A DNA stretch of 39,780 nt, taken from a virus. Made by a program: the position numbers and the translations under genes. Shown here in pieces: positions 32,101 to 39,780 of the stretch; within the stretch, counting starts at the first letter, position 1; each line of letters opens with the position of its first letter. Under the pieces are notes generated by a model. The model saw only the letters and a list, made by a program, of their open reading frames with translations. It had not been told where the DNA came from and did no database searches. The stretch lies in the IMG/VR virus record IMGVR_UViG_3300011013_000031, positions 1 through 39,780 of that record, one strand, 5' to 3'.

Positions 32101-32521
32101 TTTCCGAATGACGCAGCATGGGAAGAAGATGTTCAGAGAGTTGGCGGGTCAGTTTAATGAGACTTTTGGTAGGAATCCTACGGTCTTAGAGGCATTTATG
32201 TTCAAAGAATCTGGCGGCCAATTAAACCTTATGTCGGGCGATCCATCTGTTGGCTTTACTACGAGCATGAACATACGATTGATTCCAGAAAACTGGATTG
32301 ATAACTATAATGAACCGGGACAGTTGGAAGGTATCTTTGCCCTTCTCAATGGCGGCAATGTAACGCCAGAACGTGCGGTAGCTCGCACAAGTGGATGGGC
32401 CAAGTTTGGCAATATAGCGGGTAACATTGTTGCCTCTGGAGTTGGCGCATTCGCTACTGCTTATGGGGGGAACCTTGGGAAACCACAACCACAACCACAA
32501 CAACAACAACCACCCGGGTAG
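26162..32521 (+). CDS. Giant 2119-aa internal virion (ejection) protein
   Basis: TGGAGG lies 8 nt before the ATG. The N-terminus is an Ala/Lys/Glu helix (AARKKREKEEKERKAAAAAA). Residues 84-370 hold four diverged repeats (SNPEEAYKMYEGILSGDASD, and relatives at 174, 256 and 324) ending in AP-EFA or AP-DFA. Residues about 397-645 hold two copies of another unit (FKTGDAISEGSD, NQFNRQFIERNVNFSPEQ). A charged coiled coil follows at about 817-878 (RRREDQRRREEQDREKEEQD), then long helical sequence. The C-terminus has a Gly/Ala hydrophobic stretch (NIAGNIVASGVGAFATAYGG) and a Pro/Gln tail. It is the first of three huge genes placed after the tail fibres, where ejection proteins lie in T7-like phages. 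A weak FKESGGQ motif near residue 2016 is discussed under findings. Confidence 0.75.
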   Translation: MALFDEGAADAAAEEAARKKREKEEKERKAAAAAANGKGNGANAVTSASFGLDGDDPEAAPDVPPITQTDSTSDDSNAVAATNTFFSNFAQSNPEEAYKMYEGILSGDASDEVKNAYREQAPPEFANRYNTGLSQAASSDLAASYADRAAPTTVDRYGHLPEEDQNAISAAETYWLPRLENDPEKAYENYKITMGRTDVSDSVKQFWRDNAPAEFATRLNNEKSQGAQTDLAAGYEGRILDKYFSETETQPLYFENEIREAMKDPSSDEAYRLWQIQYDRPGISDEERQRYADLFPAFASEYAREGSIPLSDKEDWEGTTTGNVFSGLLESNPEEAYLLYKKILRSDASDEVKNSYRDQAPADFADRFVRDSGRVSRPGEDTFEFENTNPFVEAENFDDVFKTGDAISEGSDRVAEDPFLFTRVRDGIGQGNLNQFNRQFIERNVNFSPEQKAQLLELWDSKDAEAQANVDAAKGPTTEDTYKNLLQQIRSGYLTDRTAIMRAKLPLQMQDDLLSALTQKTTKGADFDVDTYDEFFKTADAVNQGSDVLTFDPHHYGDVHSTIQGGDLDKFNREFISRDVNLTEEQREALLSLYDLKVEERRGWQEDKTPEEIYSDFESRIASGEAIDRTEIIDSLLSDEQKTALLASSSGRQREIRSNQAYQSFEKRFSFDPNKPTEHDILTNGDLTQEQKDNLIARYFPVEEVPDEVGEVEGEDELAPRDRYGRKLRATRDFLNSGGDPAMVNWNELESLANAAGVGDLFNKQTIIESGAAEYDKGQRPARQQKAYQGLIGRFMSGANVSEYEIATADLSDQQRSDLQSRFAEQERRREDQRRREEQDREKEEQDRLRREEYERTIEEKRLEAERLRIEAEQSKTANPTIDNEDKAERSSAYDNLSSQIYTALDEGNANTSQLLYQIETSGLADDEKARLKAMLPKPAPSLDQQAEEQLEQEAETKREEEYVAIDEGKTIIEADALIDMIDDIMSNMAGVLSEEDIVKLVSARLQGQNLFADSATLLNTVADVNKLYYRHFEGTRTRPLTFVERKDMEAKERSDSVVTAAELDASKTKEDLFAKFGISYEMQSNPEEAYFKALRLGNASPSEAYRIFKYAGGMGAPPVGQNPNLTPEGKEEDDDSISLFTITEDHGGYGHPFYADDVYNLKAKPGESEDEFWDRVQNAEWLTELKDPDTSASYTKLSPLESDAIVDKMITTLGQNGADSVTLNNALDELVRFQNKDDFTKNDLRAQFEDALLDALNSMGGEDLDEQKRLLRASAKEDYQDAIEEANRYFLVNGLSGSGQEQRRFEELSSNHLKGLREIDMAINEKRNEYAAKQVTMLTDSLAQLANIDVSENKLGLEADDLEERGRQFDASLKQSKYTTEQELNIRNKELNIDETKFYETVRQFNKELGNRINEFAAQFGLNELETAASIRKVNTDIVNQTRELSNQIAMSWADITGIAGDMTGTLNLNDLGIPAAEFTEQERNLPPEYLAQTKIGKAIADSFSAMTGQQITLDQLKAIADGEDLMVEGMPTLESRQIATAITMQNLDRMNKYAAIADENDLELERFETAKDQADRQWYLTIGDVSETFGMNNDAFRDAKYQYDKMFDPLSADPDKNGTNNPDLIHVATEKAREIYLSSSGVAFGDERYDEINQEFQENWGQANDVFDNTHANQLKDIARQNKFEEDKFERANRQATLQEEKYEEVWGALMGARDEDPTSINLYDSNRTLWNETLDYINQYTDTGTSVTPEYYDVHKRLAGEPLSEGMAELMANYDPTTATQEQYNQLVAKWREANPPGDTETGNDHRNRAASAIRGYIASKNSREIVEQVERGDVRIMDTDKVSSIVASLMENPPPGLFENINSNYGILNDEAKREVLTSIVNSTVQSREMEQYLDPETGEAIISASDLGLDWYDASGDLKDDTSGWFITTAGHQFEDKATERFIEASQRGGDLEGVSVIDLLNNKEYENYVDDKDDFRMTQHGKKMFRELAGQFNETFGRNPTVLEAFMFKESGGQLNLMSGDPSVGFTTSMNIRLIPENWIDNYNEPGQLEGIFALLNGGNVTPERAVARTSGWAKFGNIAGNIVASGVGAFATAYGGNLGKPQPQPQQQQPPG
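26411..27271 (+). repeat. Four protein repeats of about 48 aa in the giant ejection protein
   Basis: Residues 84-131, 174-222, 256-304 and 324-370 share the pattern (N/D)PEEAY-YK, a short loop with SDASDEVK-like sequence, then Y-(D/E)QAP-FA-R. Repeats 1 and 4 are closest (SNPEEAYKMYEG and SNPEEAYLLYKK; SGDASDEVKNAYREQAP and RSDASDEVKNSYRDQAP). They are helical, like tetratricopeptide-type units, though I would not name them so without a search. Confidence 0.6.
32483..32516 (+). repeat. Short tandem repeat at the end of the giant gene
   Basis: Three CCACAA units (32483-32500) are followed by CAA repeats and CCACCC just before the stop codon. They encode the Pro/Gln tail. Such tracts can change length by slippage, here without affecting the rest of the protein except by frame. 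Confidence 0.6.
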
Positions 32522-32553
32522 TGAAAAGATTAAAACTAGAAAGGCTATAGATA

Positions 32554-34395
32554 ATGTCCTTCTTAAGTAAATTAGGTGATTTCGCTGGAGGCTTTGCCGA
32601 AGGTCTAGGCGAAGCACTGCCCGGTGCCATTGAAAAAGGCATGGACAGGCGCATAGATCTAATGGATCAGCAACGTGCGTGGCAAAGACAGGATGCTCTC
32701 AGGGCAGAGGATCGTGAATTTAGCATGGATCAAGCTGCTTATAACGAGGCTGTATCCGCTGGCGATTTAAGCTACCTGTCTGGCATAGATCCAGAAGGCC
32801 TACTTGGTGAAAGAGCCGAGCACGCAATAGCCAACATAGTAGCAAATGCTGGAGCACAGATCACAAATGCAGGGCGAACATCGGATGTATTGGTTAATGC
32901 TACTGCGTTACAGTTTAATGATCGAAGCTCTAGGGACTTATACTCAAAAGGCACTACATACGATGATTTTTCCGATCAAAGCTTACAATTAAATAAGCAG
33001 TTAAATGAGTTAATCAACCTTAGAGACAACCCGAATCTTGCACAAGCATTTGATGAAGCTCAGATAGAAGCATTAAATATAAATATAGCCAACATTGAAG
33101 CATCAATAGACACAGTAGATAAAAAGCAAGGGCTATATGGAAAGTTTCTACAGGGCAAAGATGAGAACCTAAACTCTTTTAATTCGCTCTTGGGCATGGG
33201 AGATCTAACAAGTGCTCAAAATACTCTTGAAGCCCTAATAGATGGCGACTATATATCGCCTATGATGGCAAAGCGTTTTTCCGATAGCATCATAGTACAA
33301 AGAATGGAACGAGCTATTGTAGAGGGAGACTTTGATAAGCAAAGCACAATCCTTAATGAAAGTCCACCCAACTTAAGGCAGATCTTGGCAGAAAAAATGA
33401 ATGATGCCGAGAGGGCATTGGAAGGAAAAAATGTGGAAGCAAGGGTAACCATGTCCAATTGGGGAATGGCTGCTGATTTGGAAAAAGAAGTATACGAGAA
33501 TCCCAACCTAACCGATCCGCAAAAAGATCAGATAATAAACAATCTCCGCACCAAACAGCAAGCGATGGCGCAGGGTGCCGCTTCGAGAGTTAGTGCGGCA
33601 ATGAAAGAACTTCGTCAAGGAATAATAAAAAACTACGTTGGTGGGCAAACATTCGATGCGAGGACTCTCAACTCAATGGTTGTAAATGCTCTTAGGCAGA
33701 GTCCGCTGTCTTATGGTGTACAACCTTGGGAGGTAGCACGGTTTGAGTTGCAGAACGACTTGTCTACTTCAACGAACACCAATATGCCACTGGAGAAAGC
33801 CCTTGTTGCCCACTACGCACCACTAGTTGTTATGGGGGTAATGAGTCAGGATGAGTTGATGTCGAAGATTGACACCTCACAAGCCCTTACTCAGAGGGAA
33901 AAAAATATAGCTCTTGAACAAGCAAGTGGTATAACGCCCAGTGCCAACGCAGACCCACAGACGAAGATGGCGGCGCAGCAAATAAATCAATTTACATTGG
34001 GGGGAATATCTAACATTATAAGTGATTTTGACGAAGAAGTTATCAAAAGAGATTTTATGGCGGCAAGGGGTAGGCCCGATCCAGATGCTATAAACAGAGT
34101 GAAGGTCAATTATACAAGATCAGTACAGAAAGATATAGAGAATCGGGTATTAACTAGAGAGCAAGGGGAGGAGATTCTTGCGAGGATAGAGGATCTTATC
34201 CTTGCACTGACTTCTACATTCGGTCAAGATGATGTCGGTCCACCTCTTCCAGAGGGATACGTTACGCGTAAGCAGGCACAACAAAAGGGCGGTGGTAGGA
34301 TGTCGAGGGCTATACCGGGAGAAGAGGGTAGAACTCAGAGGCGAGAGCCGACTCAGCGGCAAAGAGCGATGGGCTTCGTAGGAGCAGGCGCATGA
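32554..34395 (+). CDS. 613-aa internal virion (ejection) protein
   Basis: AGAAAGG lies 9 nt before the ATG. The N-terminus is a Gly-rich amphipathic segment (FLSKLGDFAGGFAEGLGEAL) followed by a basic, Gln-rich helix (GMDRRIDLMDQQRAWQRQDA), a start that I associate with internal virion and ejection proteins. The rest is mostly helical and lacks cysteines in most of its length. The C-terminal 45 residues are basic and disordered (RMSRAIPGEEGRTQRREPTQ). Its stop overlaps the next start (ATGA). Middle position among three large genes corresponds to gp15-like proteins in T7 by order only; no sequence likeness is claimed. Confidence 0.7.
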   Translation: MSFLSKLGDFAGGFAEGLGEALPGAIEKGMDRRIDLMDQQRAWQRQDALRAEDREFSMDQAAYNEAVSAGDLSYLSGIDPEGLLGERAEHAIANIVANAGAQITNAGRTSDVLVNATALQFNDRSSRDLYSKGTTYDDFSDQSLQLNKQLNELINLRDNPNLAQAFDEAQIEALNINIANIEASIDTVDKKQGLYGKFLQGKDENLNSFNSLLGMGDLTSAQNTLEALIDGDYISPMMAKRFSDSIIVQRMERAIVEGDFDKQSTILNESPPNLRQILAEKMNDAERALEGKNVEARVTMSNWGMAADLEKEVYENPNLTDPQKDQIINNLRTKQQAMAQGAASRVSAAMKELRQGIIKNYVGGQTFDARTLNSMVVNALRQSPLSYGVQPWEVARFELQNDLSTSTNTNMPLEKALVAHYAPLVVMGVMSQDELMSKIDTSQALTQREKNIALEQASGITPSANADPQTKMAAQQINQFTLGGISNIISDFDEEVIKRDFMAARGRPDPDAINRVKVNYTRSVQKDIENRVLTREQGEEILARIEDLILALTSTFGQDDVGPPLPEGYVTRKQAQQKGGGRMSRAIPGEEGRTQRREPTQRQRAMGFVGAGA

Positions 34396-37300
34396 GTATA
34401 TTTGGAGCGTTTTCCAGTAGCGGGAATTACAAGCATTATTATCCCGAAGATGTTAATTTTGACGATTACATGCTTGGGGATGCAGCCAATCTTTTACACC
34501 CCGATGGTCAAGCATCTTTTGAATCTGCTTATGTGCCGGGAGACTATAGAGTTGTAAGAGATCCTAGTCACTCGACTAGAAGCAAGCAGAACTCTGCACT
34601 GAAGGGCGCTATTACGACCATAGATAGGGGTATGCGGCAGTTGGATGAGGGTGGCACTCTTACCCAACAGGGCCGAGCACTTGGTCAGTTGGAGCCGGGG
34701 GAAACCTACCTACAAGAACTATACGATGAGATAGATTTAGACTCTAAGATCAATAAGACGGGCATACTCCAAGAGGGAATAGATCTGATACAGGGAACGA
34801 TGTATGGGGTCTCTGGTGGGATATTAGAGTTGATGCGGACGGGTGAGATTGATGACGGGTTTAAGCAGTTTCTTTCCGAGATACGGCATTCGTGGGACGA
34901 TGATTATACCCCCGATCCAGATTCATGGCTCAGTAGGCCCGTATACCGTGCAGAGTGGGGGCAGATCCTTCGCTCAAACGATGGCATCATTGGCAAAAAA
35001 CTTTTGGATGCCATAGATACCAATCCCCTTCTTGCGTTCATGGATGCCAAGTCCATCGATGACCTAACAGATATATCGATAACGGACCACGTTAAGGATC
35101 TTGGTGAGCTTTGGAATGTGGTATCTGATAACAATTATCGTCAGTCCGAAGTAGAGCGCATCCGAAGAGAGCAGGGGGTTAGGAATGTCTCTCTGACCGA
35201 GGCTGAGAATAATGCGATGTTTTGGTTAGGGCTGGGATTGGATGTTGCCCTTGATCCATTGACATACACAGGCATTGGATTCTTAGGGAAGGCGGGCAAG
35301 CTCATTACGGGCAAAAAGGCCATTCTCAGAGGACTAGAGAGTGGTGAAGATGTAGCTAAACGAGCGCAAGTAGCTTACAACAGGCGGGTATATGAAGATC
35401 CTCAGAGTGATGTTGCCATAAGGCGAGCCAATAAGAAAGAGGAACTTGAGGCTAAGATAGGGGTAACGGATGAAGCTACGGGCAAGCCCTTCTTAGAAGA
35501 GGATGCGGCAAAGGGTCTTGAGGAATTTGACGAAGCAGAAAAACTAGCAGAGCAAGAGCTTCTTACGCCACAAAGAACGACCTTGGGTAAGGTCAGTGAT
35601 GCGGTACCCATCGATATGTTTTCGCTGCGTGATGAGGGGTACTTCGGAAAGGGTGGCGCTGTTGCTACTGGCATAGATAACTTCACTAATCTGGCCATGA
35701 GCACCCTGCATCGAATCCAAGCGATACCGAAGGTTGGGCACCTATTAGCACTGGACAATGCTTTCGTTACAAACAATGTAGTCAAGCGACTTCGCAATAA
35801 AGAAACTGCTAAACGATTTGCCAAGTTCATACAAGAAAATGCTACAGATATAACAGGTGCATCGTCAGATGACATTGCGAAGGATGAGCTACTGGAGCAT
35901 CTAACAGGTGATGTAGATCAATTAGCTGAGAGCATAACGCAAAAATCAGAACAGTATCTAAAGCTTGTTAAGGATGCGTCTATAGATAGACAGTCTGAAA
36001 CACAGGCTATTAAAAATGGAATGCTGATGCTGTCTAAGCGTTATGGCTTAGATGCTCGTTACGCTATGAGTCTGTTTGCAGCGAAGCCAGATATTGCAAG
36101 GCGGCTGATTGACGAAGGTGATTATGCTGACGATATCAAAAAACAATTGCATGAGGTTCTCAATGTCGGTAAGTCCTTGATCGAAGAGATCACACTAAAG
36201 GATCGAAGGCACGGACTACTAGATGAGACTCAGCTTAGAACCGATTACGTCCCAAGTCGCGCTCCCTTATCTCGTTCTGGCCAACGCACAATGGAGGCGT
36301 TTCTTAAGTCTAACGTAGACTCCGATGAGGCACAGGCGATCTTAAATCGGATTGAACAGAAGCAATCGAATCAATCGTATCAAGTAGCAATGGAGGGGGA
36401 TGTAAAAGCCACGTTCCAAAACCGTGCAGTTTTCCAAGATCTATACGGTAAGTTGCTTGCGCTCAATCCTTCTGAGATGGACTTTGCAATGCTTTATGGC
36501 AATAGAGCATTTGAGTCCTTGCGCCTAAGGAATACGAAACGATTTCAAGATCATATTTTAAGTGATCGATTGCTGACTGTTCCAGTTGATGAGGCTATTG
36601 CAAAAGATCCTACACATAAGCTGCATAAAAAGTTTAAGGCAAATGGGTTTGACTTCTATTCCCCTGCGGGTGGATGGAAGGATGAGGGTGCCGTCTTTTA
36701 TGCCATGCCCAAAGATATGTCGAATGCCCTTAAGACCACCAATACCTTGATGGAAGAAGCGGGTAGTGGTACTAAGAATATGGAGAGGCTTAAAGAGCTT
36801 GGCCAAGTATGGAAGACCGGGACTGCTCTTTGGCGGCAATGGGCATTGGGCACTATGGGGTATGTATCTCGTAACGTACAGTCTAATATATTCACCAACT
36901 ATGTAGCAGGGGTCACCTCTCCGCATAGATATTTAGAGGCAGCACTAATTCAGTGGGGTGGCACTGAGCAGATGCCTCGCGGAATAAAGGAGTATGTTGA
37001 GCTTAAGGTGGGTGGGCCTAAGGCTATACAGAATTACAAGTTCAAGCTTAGAGATGGACGCGTATTAAGCCTCCAAGATATGCGTGCTGAGATGGATAAG
37101 AATGGGCTGTTTGCCGACACCTTCAGCACAAATGAAATGGTCGAGTTGTCGGGGATTGAGAGTGCGACCTTCGGGATCTATAACAAAGGTCGCACGATGC
37201 CGACAGGCGTTATCTCTGCTGGTATTAAAGGTATGCCATCGTGGGGAGTTACGGAGGAACGTGTTAATAATGCAACTCGGCACATTCAAGATATGTACCG

Positions 37301-39780
37301 TGATGCTGGCAATACGGAAGTTAGTGCTGAAGAAGCTCGTGCCGTTGCAGAAGTGTACGATGGCATGGCACGACAGTGGGCATGGTATAATAATTCAGTA
37401 CCTTCGGCGTGGTGGGATAAGGTTACTATTAAAGGTTTTTCTGACTACGATCAAGTTAAAACAAAGTTTGTAGAAGACACTCTTCTTCAAGCAGACCCAA
37501 CCGCTGCGGCGATTGATAAGGGATTCGATCCTTGGTATGTAGGCAATCAAGCTGAAGCTCTTCCCGCATTGCGAAGCCTTATTGCTCGTAAGGTTGAAAC
37601 GAACTCCAATCTAAAGTCCAAGGAAAACATCTGGCGAAAGAATGATATGGGTGATTTGGTTCTCACCTTTGAAGAACTTCAAAAGTCTTTTGCCAGTAAG
37701 ATTATAAAAAAGAAAGATCCAGATGCTGCCCGTGTTAAGAAAGAGATGGGCAAGCTTAATCTGGATAGCACAAGAAATACATTTATTGGTGTAGAGGATT
37801 GGTTAAGCCTTAATGCCAAGGAGAATCCCACGGGAGAGATCACTAAGTCTGACTTCGTAAGTGCTCTTAACAGGGGATTGTTCCGCATGGATGCCGTTAC
37901 TCAGCGCAGGGGATTGACTCCCGATGTTGAGTATCCCGCGGCTATGGGGCAATTAACGCACTATAGGACACCAAGGGAAGCTTACGAGGCACAAACAGGG
38001 CCGCCCGATGCAGATTTTCTTGCATCTACAATCAATCAAGAGCGTAGACTTGGAGATTTTTACAGGGCAGAGGATGTGGATTACGCAAAAGAGCAATGGG
38101 AAACTGGTAATCCATATCAAGATGCACTAAGTGAAGTGCATGAAATAGAAACTGGGGATGGGCCAATGGGTCCAACAGGATTCGTTGACCCGATGTGGAA
38201 ATTCAAGACAATGCAGCTACCCATTGCATCAGAAGCAAAGCTTGAAGAACTTGCCGCAATGAGAGGACGTAGTGTTGGTGAGGCAGATGCGTATACCAAG
38301 GCAGAGGAACAGCTCTTGGCAGACCGATCCAACTACAGGGTGGGGTTTATAACCGCAACGGATGTTATTCCACGCAAGGAGTGGACTGCGATTACTGGCG
38401 TTGAGAGTGGTCGATATTTGCCGGGGGAATGGGAGGATGAAGCGGAAGGAGTAATGCGGTCTACAGGGTTGCCAATCGGCCCACTGGACATGGTAGTAGA
38501 TTGGCGAACGACAAAGAGAGAGGGGGTGGTTGGCCCAAGGGGCCAACATGAAATGGCATTCCCTCAATACCGCGACACCCCCGAAGGTAGGGAGTTGTCA
38601 TTAGCACAAGATGCACAAATTGCACACTATCGACTATCTGATTATGTAGATGAAAATGACAATAAGATCTTGGTCATAAATGAATTACAATCAGACTTTT
38701 TCGACTCTCGGCGTGGTGGCGTTCCTTTTATAAGAACCGATAGAGAAGACATAGAGTATTATGACAATATCTTAGCGATATATGATAGTGATAATGTGGA
38801 GCCAGCGACTATACAAAGACTAACTGACGAGGCGAAGTTGCCGTACTTAGACGGTAAAACGGAAGATCGCCATAGGCTGGTGCAGGAGTTTATTGACAGT
38901 GAGTACAATGAGGGTCCAACAAAACAAGTCGGCGGGAGAGGATTTGTGCCAGACGATGAGGCATTGAGAGAAGTAAGAACTCTTATGAATCAAGACGAGT
39001 TCTCCATTGCGCAATCTATTCGGTGGGGGTTGCCAGATACTCAAGTTGGCAAAGAGTCTCTCGCTGTAATGAATAAAGAATTTAAAGATCTGTTTCCGAT
39101 AAATAAAACCGATTGGCAAGCCCCCGCTATGAAGCTTCTCATGCAAGAAGCGGCAAGGGGCGGGTATTCAAAAGTTATTTGGGGTGGAGACTTTGACGTT
39201 ATAGCCAAGGCAGAGGGATGGGATGAAGCGCAACACGTAGGAATAGATGACTGGCATGATGCAGCAGCAGACAATCCTACAATGCGGCCAAAGCTAGAGG
39301 AGGTAGCGCGAAATTATTACGATGAGAATAAAAAAGGTAGTCTTGCTTGGACTGCAAATAGAGTTCTAAAAGATGTAGGGATTAAAGACGGGGTTAAGAA
39401 TTACAAGCACCCCACTGGCAATTATAAATCTATTGATATTACCGAAGACTTAGCCAGTAAAGCTCTTAATGGTAGTGACTTTACCCTGTATCAGAAGGAC
39501 GCTAATACTGATAAAGTTAAGGGCTTGGTGAGTTTCCTTGATGACGGGCGTAGGTTAGTCGCTTCGTTCCGAGAAGGCGATGTCTCTACGATGGTGCATG
39601 AGTTGGCGCACATAGCTCGTAGGTCTGAGATGATTGCGCCGGGAGATATGCAGGTCATTAACAACTGGATCTTTGGCATGGACACAGCCAAGGGCAAGTC
39701 GTTAATCAATAAGCGCATTGATGAGTATCGCAAAGAGTGGTTGGGTGATGAATCAGACATGGAGTGGTCTGATGAGGAAC
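34392..39780 (+). CDS. Giant polyvalent ejection protein with zincin protease motif, 3' end missing
   Basis: The frame opens with ATG overlapping the previous stop and stays open to the window end: 1796 codons, no stop. Near residues 270-300 is a hydrophobic stretch (NAMFWLGLGLDVALDPLTYT). Around 807-853 is QWALGTMGYVSRNVQSNIFT, like membrane-near segments of other large phage proteins. At 38676-38696 lies INELQSDFF (residues 1429-1437), which together with APAMKLLMQEAARGGYSKVI (from 1577) matches the EIQSDW-type domain of phage polyvalent proteins. At 1736-1740 the motif HELAH (39597-39611), preceded by SFLDDGRRLVASF and DVSTMV, marks a zincin metalloprotease; its third metal ligand would lie beyond the window. 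Such proteins, described by Aravind and colleagues, are thought to enter the host with the DNA and counter defences. Confidence 0.8.
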   Translation, partial: MSIFGAFSSSGNYKHYYPEDVNFDDYMLGDAANLLHPDGQASFESAYVPGDYRVVRDPSHSTRSKQNSALKGAITTIDRGMRQLDEGGTLTQQGRALGQLEPGETYLQELYDEIDLDSKINKTGILQEGIDLIQGTMYGVSGGILELMRTGEIDDGFKQFLSEIRHSWDDDYTPDPDSWLSRPVYRAEWGQILRSNDGIIGKKLLDAIDTNPLLAFMDAKSIDDLTDISITDHVKDLGELWNVVSDNNYRQSEVERIRREQGVRNVSLTEAENNAMFWLGLGLDVALDPLTYTGIGFLGKAGKLITGKKAILRGLESGEDVAKRAQVAYNRRVYEDPQSDVAIRRANKKEELEAKIGVTDEATGKPFLEEDAAKGLEEFDEAEKLAEQELLTPQRTTLGKVSDAVPIDMFSLRDEGYFGKGGAVATGIDNFTNLAMSTLHRIQAIPKVGHLLALDNAFVTNNVVKRLRNKETAKRFAKFIQENATDITGASSDDIAKDELLEHLTGDVDQLAESITQKSEQYLKLVKDASIDRQSETQAIKNGMLMLSKRYGLDARYAMSLFAAKPDIARRLIDEGDYADDIKKQLHEVLNVGKSLIEEITLKDRRHGLLDETQLRTDYVPSRAPLSRSGQRTMEAFLKSNVDSDEAQAILNRIEQKQSNQSYQVAMEGDVKATFQNRAVFQDLYGKLLALNPSEMDFAMLYGNRAFESLRLRNTKRFQDHILSDRLLTVPVDEAIAKDPTHKLHKKFKANGFDFYSPAGGWKDEGAVFYAMPKDMSNALKTTNTLMEEAGSGTKNMERLKELGQVWKTGTALWRQWALGTMGYVSRNVQSNIFTNYVAGVTSPHRYLEAALIQWGGTEQMPRGIKEYVELKVGGPKAIQNYKFKLRDGRVLSLQDMRAEMDKNGLFADTFSTNEMVELSGIESATFGIYNKGRTMPTGVISAGIKGMPSWGVTEERVNNATRHIQDMYRDAGNTEVSAEEARAVAEVYDGMARQWAWYNNSVPSAWWDKVTIKGFSDYDQVKTKFVEDTLLQADPTAAAIDKGFDPWYVGNQAEALPALRSLIARKVETNSNLKSKENIWRKNDMGDLVLTFEELQKSFASKIIKKKDPDAARVKKEMGKLNLDSTRNTFIGVEDWLSLNAKENPTGEITKSDFVSALNRGLFRMDAVTQRRGLTPDVEYPAAMGQLTHYRTPREAYEAQTGPPDADFLASTINQERRLGDFYRAEDVDYAKEQWETGNPYQDALSEVHEIETGDGPMGPTGFVDPMWKFKTMQLPIASEAKLEELAAMRGRSVGEADAYTKAEEQLLADRSNYRVGFITATDVIPRKEWTAITGVESGRYLPGEWEDEAEGVMRSTGLPIGPLDMVVDWRTTKREGVVGPRGQHEMAFPQYRDTPEGRELSLAQDAQIAHYRLSDYVDENDNKILVINELQSDFFDSRRGGVPFIRTDREDIEYYDNILAIYDSDNVEPATIQRLTDEAKLPYLDGKTEDRHRLVQEFIDSEYNEGPTKQVGGRGFVPDDEALREVRTLMNQDEFSIAQSIRWGLPDTQVGKESLAVMNKEFKDLFPINKTDWQAPAMKLLMQEAARGGYSKVIWGGDFDVIAKAEGWDEAQHVGIDDWHDAAADNPTMRPKLEEVARNYYDENKKGSLAWTANRVLKDVGIKDGVKNYKHPTGNYKSIDITEDLASKALNGSDFTLYQKDANTDKVKGLVSFLDDGRRLVASFREGDVSTMVHELAHIARRSEMIAPGDMQVINNWIFGMDTAKGKSLINKRIDEYRKEWLGDESDMEWSDEE

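Overview
This window is part of a tailed double-stranded DNA phage genome with a podovirus-like virion plan. Both ends cut through genes, so it is an internal piece. No search was run: family names come from motifs, gene order and memory of these families. Two arms diverge from a gene-free region at about 1.93-2.68 kb. The host cannot be named. There is no integrase, repressor, DNA or RNA polymerase, tRNA or CRISPR array here; replication and transcription genes probably lie beyond the left end. Fibre and small-protein types resemble those common in environmental (aquatic) phages, which is inference.

Leftward arm (minus strand, 1-1932): a 199-aa protein with a Lys/Ala/Pro-rich, histone-like tail leads the arm. 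It is followed by about 640 bp without genes that is packed with stem-loops (711-1322), then four tiny genes (78, 26, 58 and at least 44 aa). The central region (1933-2676) holds a sigma70-like promoter in each direction, tandem repeats (2146-2289) and nested perfect inverted repeats (2341-2485). It is a good candidate for a replication origin and/or packaging start site, because the terminase genes begin immediately to its right.

Rightward arm (plus strand, 2677-39780, tightly packed and often overlapping as ATGA or TAATG): packaging (putative TerS, TerL), portal, zinc-ribbon protein, probable scaffold, major capsid protein and two small head proteins. A cassette of three different glycosyltransferases (12451-15159) then interrupts the head genes after a perfect 12-bp hairpin. 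Next come head-tail adaptor and beta-rich nozzle proteins, a 1349-aa fibre, a 376-aa fibre with a separate C-terminal tip, and small membrane or coiled-coil proteins that may act in lysis or fibre function. The arm ends with three very large probable ejection (internal virion) proteins.

The last gene (34392 onward, at least 1796 aa, running off the end) looks like a phage polyvalent protein. It carries an INELQSDFF segment and a zincin HELAH motif preceded by SFLDDGRRL and DVSTMV. The likely theme is a short-tailed particle that delivers more than 4,500 aa of protein, including a putative protease, into the host with its DNA. The glycosyltransferase cassette may modify either the virion or the host surface.
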